A DNA stretch of 40,541 bases, taken from assembly GCA_031555505.1 (NCBI GenBank), contig JAVBUH010000071.1, forward strand, positions 1 to 40,541. Direction: 5' to 3'. Both the position numbers and the translations under genes were made by a program. This stretch comes from JAJDIA01 sp031555505 (GTDB lineage: Bacteria; Bacteroidota; Bacteroidia; Bacteroidales; Tannerellaceae). Shown piece by piece: positions 9,504 through 18,287 of this stretch (the stretch's first letter is position 1; every line of letters begins with the position of its first letter). The notes beneath the pieces are model-generated. The model was not told the origin of the DNA. It was given only the letters and a program-made list of their open reading frames with translations, and did not search any database.

Positions 9504-10889
9504 TTACTGCTTGTTCTCTTCAATGATCAATACCCAGTCATTGCCAGTACCGGATGTGGGAGGGGTTACGGTTTGTGCCGCAGTCCTTGCCAGTTGACCG
9601 GCATCGGTCAGTTGACCTGTGCGTGGATTGAGCCAGGAGAGGCGGAGCGTATTGGTTAGCCTGCTTACACCGGTCAAATCGAGGGCGCCCGGTTTTCCGG
9701 TAGGGAAGTACACGAAGGCAAAGCCGTTGCCACGGAGGGCTACGATCTTTTCATCAGCCGAATGGTTGCCTGAAGTGATCATATCCAATGCCGGTGTACG
9801 GCTGCTCCAGTCGAAGCGTTCCAGCAGGCGGCGTGCATGGATCAGGTCGTAGGCGCCGGGCAGATCCATGGAAGTAACCCAGTAGCCGCGGGCCTGTCCC
9901 ACCGGTTCGCGGCCCGGCGCCAGGAATTGCCAGATATCGTGGCATCCGTAGGTATGTCCCATGGCTCCGGTAAAGAGATTCCAGTAGAGCGCTTTCCGCA
10001 TGTCGGTGTGGTCAAACCACCCCAGTGAGTCCGGTTTCCAGCAGACGGGATGGTTTTCGTAACGGGGTTCGCCGTCGAACGCGGGTTTGACCGGTGTGCG
10101 GTTATAGTCCTTCACCAGGAGGCGATCATATATGTCATACGTTTGTTGGCAGTGTCCGGTTTGCATCATATTGAAATCGAGCCAGTCGCAGTTGTGGAAC
10201 CATTCGCTCGACGAACGTTCGCCTTGCGGATGGAACGTGATCAGATGGTTCGGATCAGCTTTCTTCAGCGCTTTACCCATAGCGTCCCAAATGGGGTAGT
10301 TGGTGCCGCCGCCTATGCGGTCGCCACCAGTGATCCAGATGATATTTTTGAAGTGCTTGTAGCGTCTGCCCAGCCAGGTGCCGTACCAGGATGCGTTGGT
10401 GGGGTTGAATATCTCCGGCCCTACACCCCATTGCTTGTCTACCTTATCGCCCCAGGTTGGCAGGAGACCGATGTATAATCCTTTGGCTTCGGCCATCCGG
10501 ATCACTTTGTCTACCCAGGCAAAGTAAGCCTCATTGGGCTGGATGATATGATCGTCTTTCAACGGCAGGTCTCCGTTGGCATTCGGGGTATGTAGCCCGT
10601 CCAGTTCGGCCAGTATCACAGCCTGGATGACGGTGAATCCTTTGGCACGACGATTTTCCAGGTATTGTTCCATCTCCTGTTCATTCAACCGGTGGAACAG
10701 TTCCCAGGCCGTGTCGCCCAGGTAAAAGAAGGGTGTTTTGTCTTTGTGTTCCAGGTAACGCCCGTTGGCCGAGACCTGTAGCGGGCCGTGTGAAAAATTC
10801 ACCGATTTACCTTGCCAACTATCTTCCTGTGCGTTTGCAGGCAGGATGCAACTGATGGCGAGTACTGTGATGAGCAGGCAATATTTCAT
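9504..10889 (-). CDS. Secreted DUF4038 / GH140-like glycoside hydrolase
   Basis: The 461-residue protein begins with a signal peptide ending near ANA-Q (residues 18-21), so it is exported to the periplasm or surface. The core is the DUF4038 TIM barrel: FFYLGDTAWELFHRL near residues 54-68, WITGGDR with Asp190 and PAFDGEPRYE with Glu274. These two acids sit where the catalytic pair of GH140 apiosidases lies. The C-terminal ~90 residues match the putative collagen-binding domain that usually follows this barrel. GH140 enzymes release apiose-linked units from rhamnogalacturonan-II; other DUF4038 proteins have unknown targets, so the specificity here is open. It lies 31 bp downstream of the antiporter gene, so co-transcription is likely although no functional link is obvious. 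Confidence 0.85.
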   Translation of the reverse strand: MKYCLLITVLAISCILPANAQEDSWQGKSVNFSHGPLQVSANGRYLEHKDKTPFFYLGDTAWELFHRLNEQEMEQYLENRRAKGFTVIQAVILAELDGLHTPNANGDLPLKDDHIIQPNEAYFAWVDKVIRMAEAKGLYIGLLPTWGDKVDKQWGVGPEIFNPTNASWYGTWLGRRYKHFKNIIWITGGDRIGGGTNYPIWDAMGKALKKADPNHLITFHPQGERSSSEWFHNCDWLDFNMMQTGHCQQTYDIYDRLLVKDYNRTPVKPAFDGEPRYENHPVCWKPDSLGWFDHTDMRKALYWNLFTGAMGHTYGCHDIWQFLAPGREPVGQARGYWVTSMDLPGAYDLIHARRLLERFDWSSRTPALDMITSGNHSADEKIVALRGNGFAFVYFPTGKPGALDLTGVSRLTNTLRLSWLNPRTGQLTDAGQLARTAAQTVTPPTSGTGNDWVLIIEENKQ

Positions 10890-10920
10890 AATATATACTG
10901 ATTAAACGCTCTTTGCGGGA

Positions 10921-13206
10921 TTACCTACTTAGTATGAGTGTAGACGGCATTTTCTGTAATGCTTCGAACCGGTGTTCAGATACGTCGTTCCAGGTATCAT
11001 AACTGATGAGCATGAAATTGTATCCGTCAAACAGTTCGGGCGTGAGATCTTTGTCTTTCAGCAGTATGGTGTCTTGTACGGCGCCAGTGAAGAGGCGGAT
11101 GTGTTGATCGATCTCAGCGCTGCCCGGTGTGGTACTGCTGGCGCGGTTGAGTACTCCGGCTTCGCCATGTGTCGATTTTAACAATGTACGGGCGTAATCG
11201 AGCAGGTGAAGATCATCCGCCGAGTCGATCACGATGATAATGCGCGTCGCTTTCACAAAGTTACGGTTTACAAACACACCCACCGGAGCATCTGTCTGCT
11301 CGATAAACATCCGGGTCTTGTCTTTCAGTAATCCGCCGGGGTTGAACCAGGACTCAGACATGTGGAAGTGCTTGGTATACTTCCGGTAAGCAGCCCGGTA
11401 TTTGTTGGCTTCCACGTCGTCGGGCAGGTTACTCATCGAGATACCGGCACCTACAAGCAGGAAGTCGAAGCCTTCGTTGTTTACGATCGAGCAAATATCC
11501 TGTCCCGCATTGTTGGATACTTCGTAGCGTGTCTGGATATTCATCCCCAGTTTCTTGGCGCCGTACAGGATGGGGCCGAAGCTCACTTCTTCAAAATTAT
11601 CCGTATGCAACGGATTCACGTCGTTGCCCACGGTGAGGTGGAGGGCAGTCAGCTCCAGCTTGTTGCTGCCCTGCGCAAACATCTGGTGGGCCACATCCAG
11701 CATCACCTGTCCGTTGCTGGCCCGTCCGAAAGAGAGGAGAACCTTAAAGATACCTCCCTGTTTCTCACGCTCTTTTTGCTCGATATATTTTTCGTGTTTG
11801 CGGAAGCAGAACTTGATGACGGAGAGCAGTGGTGTGGTCATAAACGTAGTCACCAGCGTCATCAGCACCAGCATGGCAAAGATGGAGGGTTGCAGGATGC
11901 CCATTTCATACCCAATCGTGAGCACAACCAACTCCATCAGTCCGCGTGTATTCATCAGCGCACCGATGTAGAGACTGTGCTTCCAGCTCTCTCCGGTAAA
12001 ACGGGCGGCAACGGTGGCGCTGCCGAATTTGCCGATGATGGCTACCAGCGTCACTACCCCGCACATGATCCACAGCTCAGGTGTATTCAGCAGCCCAACC
12101 TGCGTACGCAATCCGGTAGATACAAAGAAGAGGGGGAGGAAAAGCGCCAGGGCTACATCTTCCACCTTCTCGGTCATGATCTTCCGGAACTTGATATTGC
12201 TTGGCATTACCACCCCCGCCATAAAGGCACCGAAAAGGGCGTGCAACCCCAGTATCTCGGTGAGGTAGGAAGAGGTGACCAGGATCAGGAACATGAAGGC
12301 CACCAGCCCTTTGTCTATGACTTCTTTATTATGGTATATCTGTCCCACCATCCGGAGGAAGGGGCGTACAACGGCAAACATAATCACCAGATAGAGGGCC
12401 GAAAACCCGATATTGAACAGCGCGCTCAACATACTGCCCGCCTGTGCGATGGCTACCACTACCGCCAGCAGGCACCAGGCTGTGATATCGCCATTGGCGG
12501 CGCTGGCCAGGGAAATGGTGCCGAGGTGTGTCTTGGTTAGCCCTTTCTCCTGAATGATACGTGCCAACACGGGGAAAGCGGTGATACTCATCGCGATACC
12601 GATAAAGAGGGCAAAGGAGATAAAAGGCGTGCCTTTGTGGGCATAACCGTCGTACAGGTACAAAGCCGTCAGCATGCCGAGGAAGAAAGGTACGATGGTG
12701 CTGGTGTGGCTGATCAGGATCGTTTCGTTCAGTTTCTTGCGTATCTCGCCAATGTCGAGCTCCATCCCGATGGCATACATAAAGAGGATCAGCCCGAACT
12801 GGCTCAGGATGGTAATGTTGGATAGTGATTCTACCGGAAAGATAAATGCCGACGCTTCGGGAAACCAATGCCCTAATATGGAAGGGCCTAAGATGATACC
12901 GGCCACAATCTCACCGATCACCGTTGGTTGCCCCATCTTCAGGAACAACCATCCGAACAGGCGGCAGCATAGCAGAATCACAATGATTTGTAACAGCAGG
13001 ATTCCAACCGGGGTCTCGATATGCTCGAGCAGGATATTTTTGAAAATGGAGAAACCTTCTTCCAGATTGGAGGGCGCAGTGTGTACCGACGATACTGCTT
13101 CACTGACTTGATGACCTTCGCCTTGTTTGACGATCCAATACATCAACGTCCCAAAGACAGCTATCATCAGCAAATAAAACGTTAAACTTTTCGTCCCTTT
13201 GCTCAT
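10921..13206 (-). CDS. CPA2-family cation:proton antiporter (KefB/NhaS3-like)
   Basis: The product is 761 residues from the ATG at 13206. Two earlier in-frame ATGs (13299, 13344) exist, but the -7 promoter motif at 13311-13318 makes the first impossible and leaves almost no leader for the second; a start at 13299 cannot be fully excluded. After one N-terminal membrane segment and a linker comes a Na_H_exchanger (PF00999-type) block with about twelve helices, with landmarks GQPTVIGEIVAGIILGPS, LFMYAIGMELD, ASAANGDITAWC and GALMNTRGLMELV. The cytosolic C-terminal ~240 residues resemble universal-stress-protein-like domains and end in a short conserved tail. It is expected to exchange K+ or Na+ for protons across the inner membrane. 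It is the first gene of the minus series that continues with the hydrolase and the AspT-like transporter, and it is divergent from glgB. Confidence 0.85.
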   Translation of the reverse strand: MSKGTKSLTFYLLMIAVFGTLMYWIVKQGEGHQVSEAVSSVHTAPSNLEEGFSIFKNILLEHIETPVGILLLQIIVILLCCRLFGWLFLKMGQPTVIGEIVAGIILGPSILGHWFPEASAFIFPVESLSNITILSQFGLILFMYAIGMELDIGEIRKKLNETILISHTSTIVPFFLGMLTALYLYDGYAHKGTPFISFALFIGIAMSITAFPVLARIIQEKGLTKTHLGTISLASAANGDITAWCLLAVVVAIAQAGSMLSALFNIGFSALYLVIMFAVVRPFLRMVGQIYHNKEVIDKGLVAFMFLILVTSSYLTEILGLHALFGAFMAGVVMPSNIKFRKIMTEKVEDVALALFLPLFFVSTGLRTQVGLLNTPELWIMCGVVTLVAIIGKFGSATVAARFTGESWKHSLYIGALMNTRGLMELVVLTIGYEMGILQPSIFAMLVLMTLVTTFMTTPLLSVIKFCFRKHEKYIEQKEREKQGGIFKVLLSFGRASNGQVMLDVAHQMFAQGSNKLELTALHLTVGNDVNPLHTDNFEEVSFGPILYGAKKLGMNIQTRYEVSNNAGQDICSIVNNEGFDFLLVGAGISMSNLPDDVEANKYRAAYRKYTKHFHMSESWFNPGGLLKDKTRMFIEQTDAPVGVFVNRNFVKATRIIIVIDSADDLHLLDYARTLLKSTHGEAGVLNRASSTTPGSAEIDQHIRLFTGAVQDTILLKDKDLTPELFDGYNFMLISYDTWNDVSEHRFEALQKMPSTLILSR

Positions 13207-13310
13207 CAGGCCTGCGTGTTTGTGCAAATACAGTAAAAACCGGGAGCCATCAAGCTTGCTTGAATCGAAGATCGGCATAAGCCAATGGGTGAGGCGCATC
13301 CTGTATTCTG

Positions 13311-13318
13311 CAAATATA
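13311..13318 (-). promoter_or_regulatory. -7 promoter element of antiporter gene
   Basis: On the minus strand the bases read TATATTTG, a match to TAnnTTTG. It is 105 bases before the chosen ATG at 13206. It lies back-to-back with the glgB promoter in an AT-rich divergent intergenic region. Confidence 0.5.
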
Positions 13319-13363
13319 ATAACTAAAATTAATAATTCGTCCATCCGCTTTCGATTATTCTTC

Positions 13364-13371
13364 TATCTTTG
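13364..13371 (+). promoter_or_regulatory. -7 promoter element of glgB
   Basis: TATCTTTG matches TAnnTTTG and ends 26 bases before the glgB ATG at 13398, a normal spacing for a short leader. Confidence 0.6.
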
Positions 13372-13397
13372 TAGCACAATCAAATAATCAATTGTGT

Positions 13398-15407
13398 ATG
13401 GATTCTTTGAACCTGATCAAAAATGATTCCTGGCTGGCACCTTATGAACCGGCCATTGAAGGGAGGTATCAATATGTACTTAGTAAAGAAAAAAACCTGA
13501 CAAATAACGGAGCACTCACACTGTCCGATTTTGCTTCGGGATATCTGTATTTCGGTTTGCATAAACAGCCCGTCGGCTGGGTCTTTCGTGAATGGGCGCC
13601 CAACGCCACAGCGATTTACCTGATCGGTACATTCAATAACTGGCAGAAAGATGAACGCTACCGGATGATACCGGGCGATAACGGTGTATGGGAGGCCTGG
13701 CTGGAAGAAGATATGTTGCATCACGAAGACCTTTTCAAACTCCTTATCGAGTGGGAAGGAGGTGCCGGCGAACGTATTCCGGCCTGGATCCGTCGGGTAG
13801 TACAAGACGATCGGACGAAAATTTTCAGCGCACAGGTGTGGAATCCCCTGCAACCCTACCGGTTCAAGTATAAAAAATTCAAACCGAATACAGCTCCGCT
13901 GCTGATCTACGAATGCCATATCGGTATGGGAACCCATGAAGAAAAAGTGGGTTCGTATGACGAATTCCGCCGCAATGTGCTGCCTCGTGTGAAGAAAGAT
14001 GGCTACAACGCAATCCAGATCATGGCCATTCAGGAACATCCGTATTACGGTTCGTTCGGGTATCATGTGAGCAGTTTTTTCGCCGCCTCTTCACGTTTCG
14101 GTACGCCGGACGAATTGAAACATCTGATCGACGAGGCGCACGGTATGGGCATCGCCGTTATTATGGATATTGTACACAGCCATGCTGTGAAGAACGAAGT
14201 GGAAGGGCTAGGACATTTCGATGGAACCAACCACCAGTATTTCCACGACGGTGCACGGCGCGAACATCCGGCTTGGGATTCGCTTTTGTTTAATTATGGT
14301 AAGAATGAGGTGCTGCACTTCCTGCTTTCCAACTGCAAGTTCTGGATTGAAGAATATAAATTCGACGGTTTCCGTTTCGACGGCGTTACCTCTATGCTCT
14401 ATTACAGCCACGGGTTGGGAGAAGCGTTTACCAATTATGGCGACTACTATAACGGCCATCAGGACGGCGATGCCATCGCTTACCTTACATTGGCCAACAA
14501 AGTGATCCATGAAGTAAATCCGCACGCTATTACCATCGCCGAAGAAGTGAGTGGCATGCCCGGTCTGGCAGCGACGTTTGAAGATGGAGGCTATGGTTTT
14601 GACTACCGCATGGCGATGAATATCCCCGACTATTGGATCAAAACCATCAAGGAAAAGCGGGACGAAGAGTGGCATCCGTCTTCCATCTGGTGGGAGACTA
14701 CAAACCGCCGGTCTGACGAAAAGACGATCAGCTATGCCGAAAGCCACGACCAAGCCCTGGTGGGCGACAAGACCATCATCTTCCGTCTGATCGATGCCGA
14801 GATGTATTGGCACATGCAGTCCAGCGACCATAATTTCACCGTAGAGCGGGGCATGGCGCTTCATAAGATGATCCGCCTGGTGACGGCATCCACCATCAAT
14901 GGTGGTTACCTTAACTTCATGGGGAATGAATTCGGCCATCCCGAATGGATCGACTTTCCCCGCGAGGGCAACGGCTGGTCGCATAAATATGCCCGTCGGC
15001 AGTGGGATCTGGTAGACAACTACAACCTCAAGTATCATTTCCTCGGCGATTTCGACCGTGAAATGCTCGACCTGATCGGCGGTGTGAAGGATTTCCAGCA
15101 GATTCCTATCCAGAAGATATGGGACAGTGATGGCGATCAGATCCTGGCCTATATGCGTAAAGACCTCCTGTTTGTATTCAACTTCAGTCCTAATAAATCT
15201 TTCTCCGACTACGGTTTCCTTACCCCGGTAGGCGAATACGAAGTAGTGCTTAATACCGATGCCACCCGTTTCGGAGGCTTCGGTTTGGCCGACGACACCG
15301 TCCATCACTTCACCAACTTTGATCCGCTGTATAAAATAGAAAGGAAAGAGTGGCTCAAACTATACCTCCCTGCCCGTAGTGCAGTGGTATTGCGACACGT
15401 AAAATAA
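13398..15407 (+). CDS. glgB: 1,4-alpha-glucan branching enzyme
   Basis: The enzyme cuts alpha-1,4 glucan chains and rejoins them as alpha-1,6 branches during glycogen synthesis in the cytoplasm. The 669-residue protein starts at ATG 13398. An N-terminal CBM48-like module (VFREWAPNATAIYLIGTFNNW) precedes a GH13 barrel. The catalytic residues are visible: Asp328 in GFRFDGVTSM, Glu382 in ITIAEEVSG and Asp451 in YAESHDQALVG. The GVTSMLY sequence after the nucleophile and the overall length fit subfamily GH13_8, the eukaryote-like branching enzymes common in Bacteroidetes, rather than the longer E. coli type. A beta-sandwich alpha-amylase C domain ends the protein. It lies 9 bp before manA, suggesting a shared transcript for hexose-phosphate and glycogen metabolism. 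Confidence 0.93.
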   Translation: MDSLNLIKNDSWLAPYEPAIEGRYQYVLSKEKNLTNNGALTLSDFASGYLYFGLHKQPVGWVFREWAPNATAIYLIGTFNNWQKDERYRMIPGDNGVWEAWLEEDMLHHEDLFKLLIEWEGGAGERIPAWIRRVVQDDRTKIFSAQVWNPLQPYRFKYKKFKPNTAPLLIYECHIGMGTHEEKVGSYDEFRRNVLPRVKKDGYNAIQIMAIQEHPYYGSFGYHVSSFFAASSRFGTPDELKHLIDEAHGMGIAVIMDIVHSHAVKNEVEGLGHFDGTNHQYFHDGARREHPAWDSLLFNYGKNEVLHFLLSNCKFWIEEYKFDGFRFDGVTSMLYYSHGLGEAFTNYGDYYNGHQDGDAIAYLTLANKVIHEVNPHAITIAEEVSGMPGLAATFEDGGYGFDYRMAMNIPDYWIKTIKEKRDEEWHPSSIWWETTNRRSDEKTISYAESHDQALVGDKTIIFRLIDAEMYWHMQSSDHNFTVERGMALHKMIRLVTASTINGGYLNFMGNEFGHPEWIDFPREGNGWSHKYARRQWDLVDNYNLKYHFLGDFDREMLDLIGGVKDFQQIPIQKIWDSDGDQILAYMRKDLLFVFNFSPNKSFSDYGFLTPVGEYEVVLNTDATRFGGFGLADDTVHHFTNFDPLYKIERKEWLKLYLPARSAVVLRHVK

Positions 15408-15416
15408 AGTACAACT

Positions 15417-16391
15417 ATGTTATATCCGTTTGTTTTTAAGCCTATCCTCAAGCATATTATCTGGGGTGGCTCGGCTATATGCCCGTTTAAAGAAATCGCA
15501 CCGGTACAAGAGGGTATCGGTGAGAGTTGGGAACTGTCGCACGTGGAAGGCAACTACTCGGTAGTAGCCAACGGCGCGCTGGAAGGAAAGTCGCTCGATG
15601 AGTTGATACAGACTTACGGCGCACAACTGACCGGTCGGAAAGTGATCGAACAATTCGGCACTACCTTCCCGTTGCTGATCAAATTCATCGATGCCCGAGA
15701 CGATCTTTCCATCCAGGTGCATCCGGATGATGCGTTGGCAAAGAAACGCCACAATTCGTTCGGTAAGACCGAGATGTGGTATGTGATCAAAGCCGAGAAA
15801 GGTGCTGGTCTCTATTCCGGTTTCTCTCAACAGATCACGCCCGAAGAGTATGTGAAGCGGGTTGAAGACAATACCATCATGGACGTTCTCCAGCGGTATG
15901 AAGTAGCCGGGGGCGATGTCTTTTTCCTCCCTGCCGGCCGTGTACATGCCATTGGTGCCGGTTGTTTTATTGCTGAGATACAGCAAACCAGCAACATCAC
16001 CTACCGCATATACGACTACAACCGCAAGGATGCCGCCGGCAATGGCCGCGAGCTGCATACCGAACTGGCCAAGGAGGCAATAGACTATACCTGCCTGTCC
16101 GACTACCGCACGCACTACACCGTCCATCCCAACACTGCTGTTCCGTTGGCCGACTGCCGGTATTTCACCACCAACCTGCTCGAACTGGACAGCCCGCTGG
16201 CACGTAACCTGTCTACCCTCGACTCCTTTGTGGTCTACATCTGCATGGCTGGTCATCTCTCCCTTTCCGACGATAAAGGCAACATCCTCACCGTCCACCA
16301 GGGGCAGACCGTCCTTCTCCCTGCCGACACCCAGTCTGTCACCCTCACTCCTTCGCCCACTGCGAAGCTAATGGAAACGTATATTGGATAA
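15417..16391 (+). CDS. manA: Mannose-6-phosphate isomerase, class I
   Basis: The enzyme interconverts fructose-6-phosphate and mannose-6-phosphate in the cytoplasm, supplying mannose for GDP-sugars or allowing mannose use. The 324-residue length matches the short bacterial type I isomerases. The cupin zinc site is visible: SIQVHPDDALA (residues ~98-108), GKTEMWYVI with the metal-binding Glu, and FFLPAGRVHAIGAG with the metal-binding His. The N-terminal FKPILKHIIWGG is also typical. It starts 9 bp after the glgB stop with no promoter motif between, so translation and transcription are probably coupled to glgB. Confidence 0.93.
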   Translation: MLYPFVFKPILKHIIWGGSAICPFKEIAPVQEGIGESWELSHVEGNYSVVANGALEGKSLDELIQTYGAQLTGRKVIEQFGTTFPLLIKFIDARDDLSIQVHPDDALAKKRHNSFGKTEMWYVIKAEKGAGLYSGFSQQITPEEYVKRVEDNTIMDVLQRYEVAGGDVFFLPAGRVHAIGAGCFIAEIQQTSNITYRIYDYNRKDAAGNGRELHTELAKEAIDYTCLSDYRTHYTVHPNTAVPLADCRYFTTNLLELDSPLARNLSTLDSFVVYICMAGHLSLSDDKGNILTVHQGQTVLLPADTQSVTLTPSPTAKLMETYIG

Positions 16392-16459
16392 CAATGCCGT
16401 TGCACATTCCGCCCCGCCATATTTCCCTGTAAAAAACGTTTTTATATTCTTGCCCAAAC

Positions 16460-16496
16460 GAGGCCTGCATCACACTCCCCCTGAGGCGCAGGCCTC
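16460..16496. repeat. Hairpin after manA
   Basis: GAGGCCTGC (16460-16468) is perfectly complementary to GCAGGCCTC (16488-16496), a 9-bp GC-rich stem with a 19-base loop. There is no T-run on either side, so it is not a classic terminator; it could stabilise the 3' end of the manA message. Confidence 0.4.
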
Positions 16497-16580
16497 CATC
16501 AAGTAACTCGTCCATGCAGATACCGCCAGAGGAACGGCCGGTTTTCAATCAGCAAAACTACCCTTCAACATCACCATGGA

Positions 16581-16690
16581 CTCGTGAAAAAAGACCATCG
16601 TCTTCGAAAAAAAAGAGCATAATGTTCGAAAACGAAGATTATGATGTTCCTAAACGAACATTATGACGATCGTTTAGGATCGTTATGATC
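16581..16690. repeat. Degenerate 22-bp tandem repeat, five units
   Basis: Five successive 22-bp units begin at 16581, 16603, 16625, 16647 and 16669. Most start with TCG or TTCG and an A-rich stretch and end with CATAATG, TATGATG, TATGACG or TATGATC. Units 2 to 4 are the closest to each other. Because units contain TTCG...CGAA and ATAATG...CATTAT parts, neighbouring units can also pair as imperfect hairpins (CATAATGTTCG at 16618-16628 with CGAACATTATG at 16655-16665). No coding frame is supported across it. Confidence 0.6.
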
Positions 16691-16870
16691 TTTTTTGTGG
16701 CGATTAAGGGATTTGCAACACTTCCTTTTCGAAGGGATGCAAGCTGCCAATCGGGGCAGACTTGAAGGTCTATGCTTTCCCTTAGTTTGCGTCGGATCAA
16801 ATCGGCGCAAATGTGAAATGATTGCCACTCCACAAGTTTGCGGGTTGAACTGATCTAATGCGGGCCGTAA
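16691..16870. other. Gene-free stretch between repeat and terminator
   Basis: I see no gene, RNA or strong repeat here. Two short minus-strand open frames (64 and 70 codons) cross it and the tandem repeat, but neither has family features. Confidence 0.4.
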
Positions 16871-16894
16871 CAAAAAAGGCGCCCGAAGGCGCCT
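16871..16894 (-). terminator. Rho-independent terminator of receptor/lipoprotein operon
   Basis: A perfect 7-bp stem AGGCGCC / GGCGCCT (16877-16883 with 16888-16894) around the loop CGAA is followed, reading on the minus strand, by six Ts. It lies 40 bases after the stop of the minus-strand lipoprotein gene. Confidence 0.85.
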
Positions 16895-16933
16895 CTCTTA
16901 TTTAGTATCGATCGTCACTCATTCCGGTCTTCA

Positions 16934-18265
16934 TTATTTGGCAGGTACCGGATCGGATACACGCTCATACTTCCCTATTTCTTCGTTGAACATGAAGTTC
17001 ATGGAGTAATCTCCAGAACCGCGGCCGCCATAGACCTTATAGGTAACCACATAACTGATACCCGGATCAGGCGTGCTTACGGCATTGGGAAGGATCACTA
17101 CAATAATACCTTCGGCAATACGGCCGTCCATGATATTCTGCATTTCCGTATCGGACTTACCGGTGTATGCACCACCTATATTATAATAGTTGCGCCAGGT
17201 ATTATAATTGTTATTGAAATTGTTGTAAGACCCGCCGGAAGCGCCGAAATAGAATTCTTCCGTGGGGCTGGCAGTACTCATATATTCCGGTTTATTGGTT
17301 TTCGTCCATTCGATAAGCAGGCTATAGTCATTGGGCTCGAGTTTATAACCTGTGCTTCCACCGAGCAGGCGTTTCAATGTCCAGGTGGCTCCATCCCAAG
17401 CCATTTCGGCAATCTTCGGACTGACGGCCACCACATCCGCATACGGATTGAAGTACGACCAGGTACTGCCATCATATTTATAGATACTTGAACGATCGGC
17501 AGTAGTACCGCTTCCATAGAATTTATAGGTTACTTCAGCTGTTTTACCGGCGGCGGTATACGGATATTTCAACTTCAGGAAGGTAGACAAATACAAGTCT
17601 ACATCCATGTTGGCATCAAAGTTGTCGTAACGGCCCGGTGTGCCGGATACAGTACCCATAGAGTCGTAATCTTCGGTTACCAGCGTATAGGCCATATCGG
17701 TTGTGAAAGCGGCCATTTGAACAGGTGTCCAGGCACCGCCCACTTTCTTATAGCTGCTTGTCTTCGTAGATGTTCCAGCGCCTGATTCATAGAATGCATA
17801 CGAGATACTGACGATCTTACCTTCTGCCAGCGAAGCATATTTGGTATTGCAGAAAGCTTTCAAATAGCTATCTACATCCATGTTCTTGTCAAAGTTTTTA
17901 TACTTACCCGGCTGTCCGGATTCAGTACCCATGGCTATATAATCATCTGCCGTGAGTGTGTACTTGGCATCGGCGGCGGCAAAGCCCGGAGTTACATCTC
18001 CAAACAATACATTGGCCACTTTCGCTGTCGAACCGGCATCACAATATGGATATTTCTTTTTCAGGAATTCACCCATGGCCGACTGCACTCCGGCTTTGTC
18101 TGAAAAATACCCGGCAGCCGGATATTTGCTGCCGTCGTATACAACATTGGCATTTACCTGATCGGTGATTGTCGGTGTCAGATCGCCGAAATTATCTTCG
18201 TTGTAATCGCAACCCACCATAAACAGGATGGCGAACAATAATCCGAATATATTTATCTTCTTCAT
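16934..18265 (-). CDS. Lipoprotein with internal ~85-residue repeats, partner of TonB receptor
   Basis: I do not recognise a named family. The 443-residue product has a lipoprotein signal (lipobox FMVGC, Cys19) followed by an acidic linker, so it is probably on the outer membrane. Two clear repeats start at residues ~102 and ~193. Each reads roughly YTL-DDY--MGT-SG-PG-Y-NFD-NMDVD-YL--F---KY, then a GK...Y-FY-SG strand and a G--W ending. A third, partial unit lies at ~44-92 (KKKYPYCDAGSTAKV). The C-terminal part (280-443) is aromatic and Asn-rich and ends in a beta-rich region with IGKYERV. It lacks the helical TPR pattern of SusD. The gene starts 22 bp after the TonB-dependent receptor stop and is followed by a terminator, so the two form an operon; by analogy the lipoprotein may capture the receptor's ligand. 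Confidence 0.8.
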   Translation of the reverse strand: MKKINIFGLLFAILFMVGCDYNEDNFGDLTPTITDQVNANVVYDGSKYPAAGYFSDKAGVQSAMGEFLKKKYPYCDAGSTAKVANVLFGDVTPGFAAADAKYTLTADDYIAMGTESGQPGKYKNFDKNMDVDSYLKAFCNTKYASLAEGKIVSISYAFYESGAGTSTKTSSYKKVGGAWTPVQMAAFTTDMAYTLVTEDYDSMGTVSGTPGRYDNFDANMDVDLYLSTFLKLKYPYTAAGKTAEVTYKFYGSGTTADRSSIYKYDGSTWSYFNPYADVVAVSPKIAEMAWDGATWTLKRLLGGSTGYKLEPNDYSLLIEWTKTNKPEYMSTASPTEEFYFGASGGSYNNFNNNYNTWRNYYNIGGAYTGKSDTEMQNIMDGRIAEGIIVVILPNAVSTPDPGISYVVTYKVYGGRGSGDYSMNFMFNEEIGKYERVSDPVPAK

Positions 18266-18287
18266 AATCTTACTTCTATAGGATGAA

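Noticed and set aside
11362..12540. 392-codon open frame antisense to the antiporter
   Set aside because: The antiporter on the other strand has full family motifs; the antisense product is His/Gln-rich with no family features.
16581..16690. Possible CRISPR array
   Set aside because: Units are directly adjacent without unique spacers, and they are degenerate; there are no cas genes.
16934..18265. Lipoprotein as a SusD homologue
   Set aside because: No SusD-like helical TPR pattern or typical length (~500-600); instead internal beta-rich repeats are seen.
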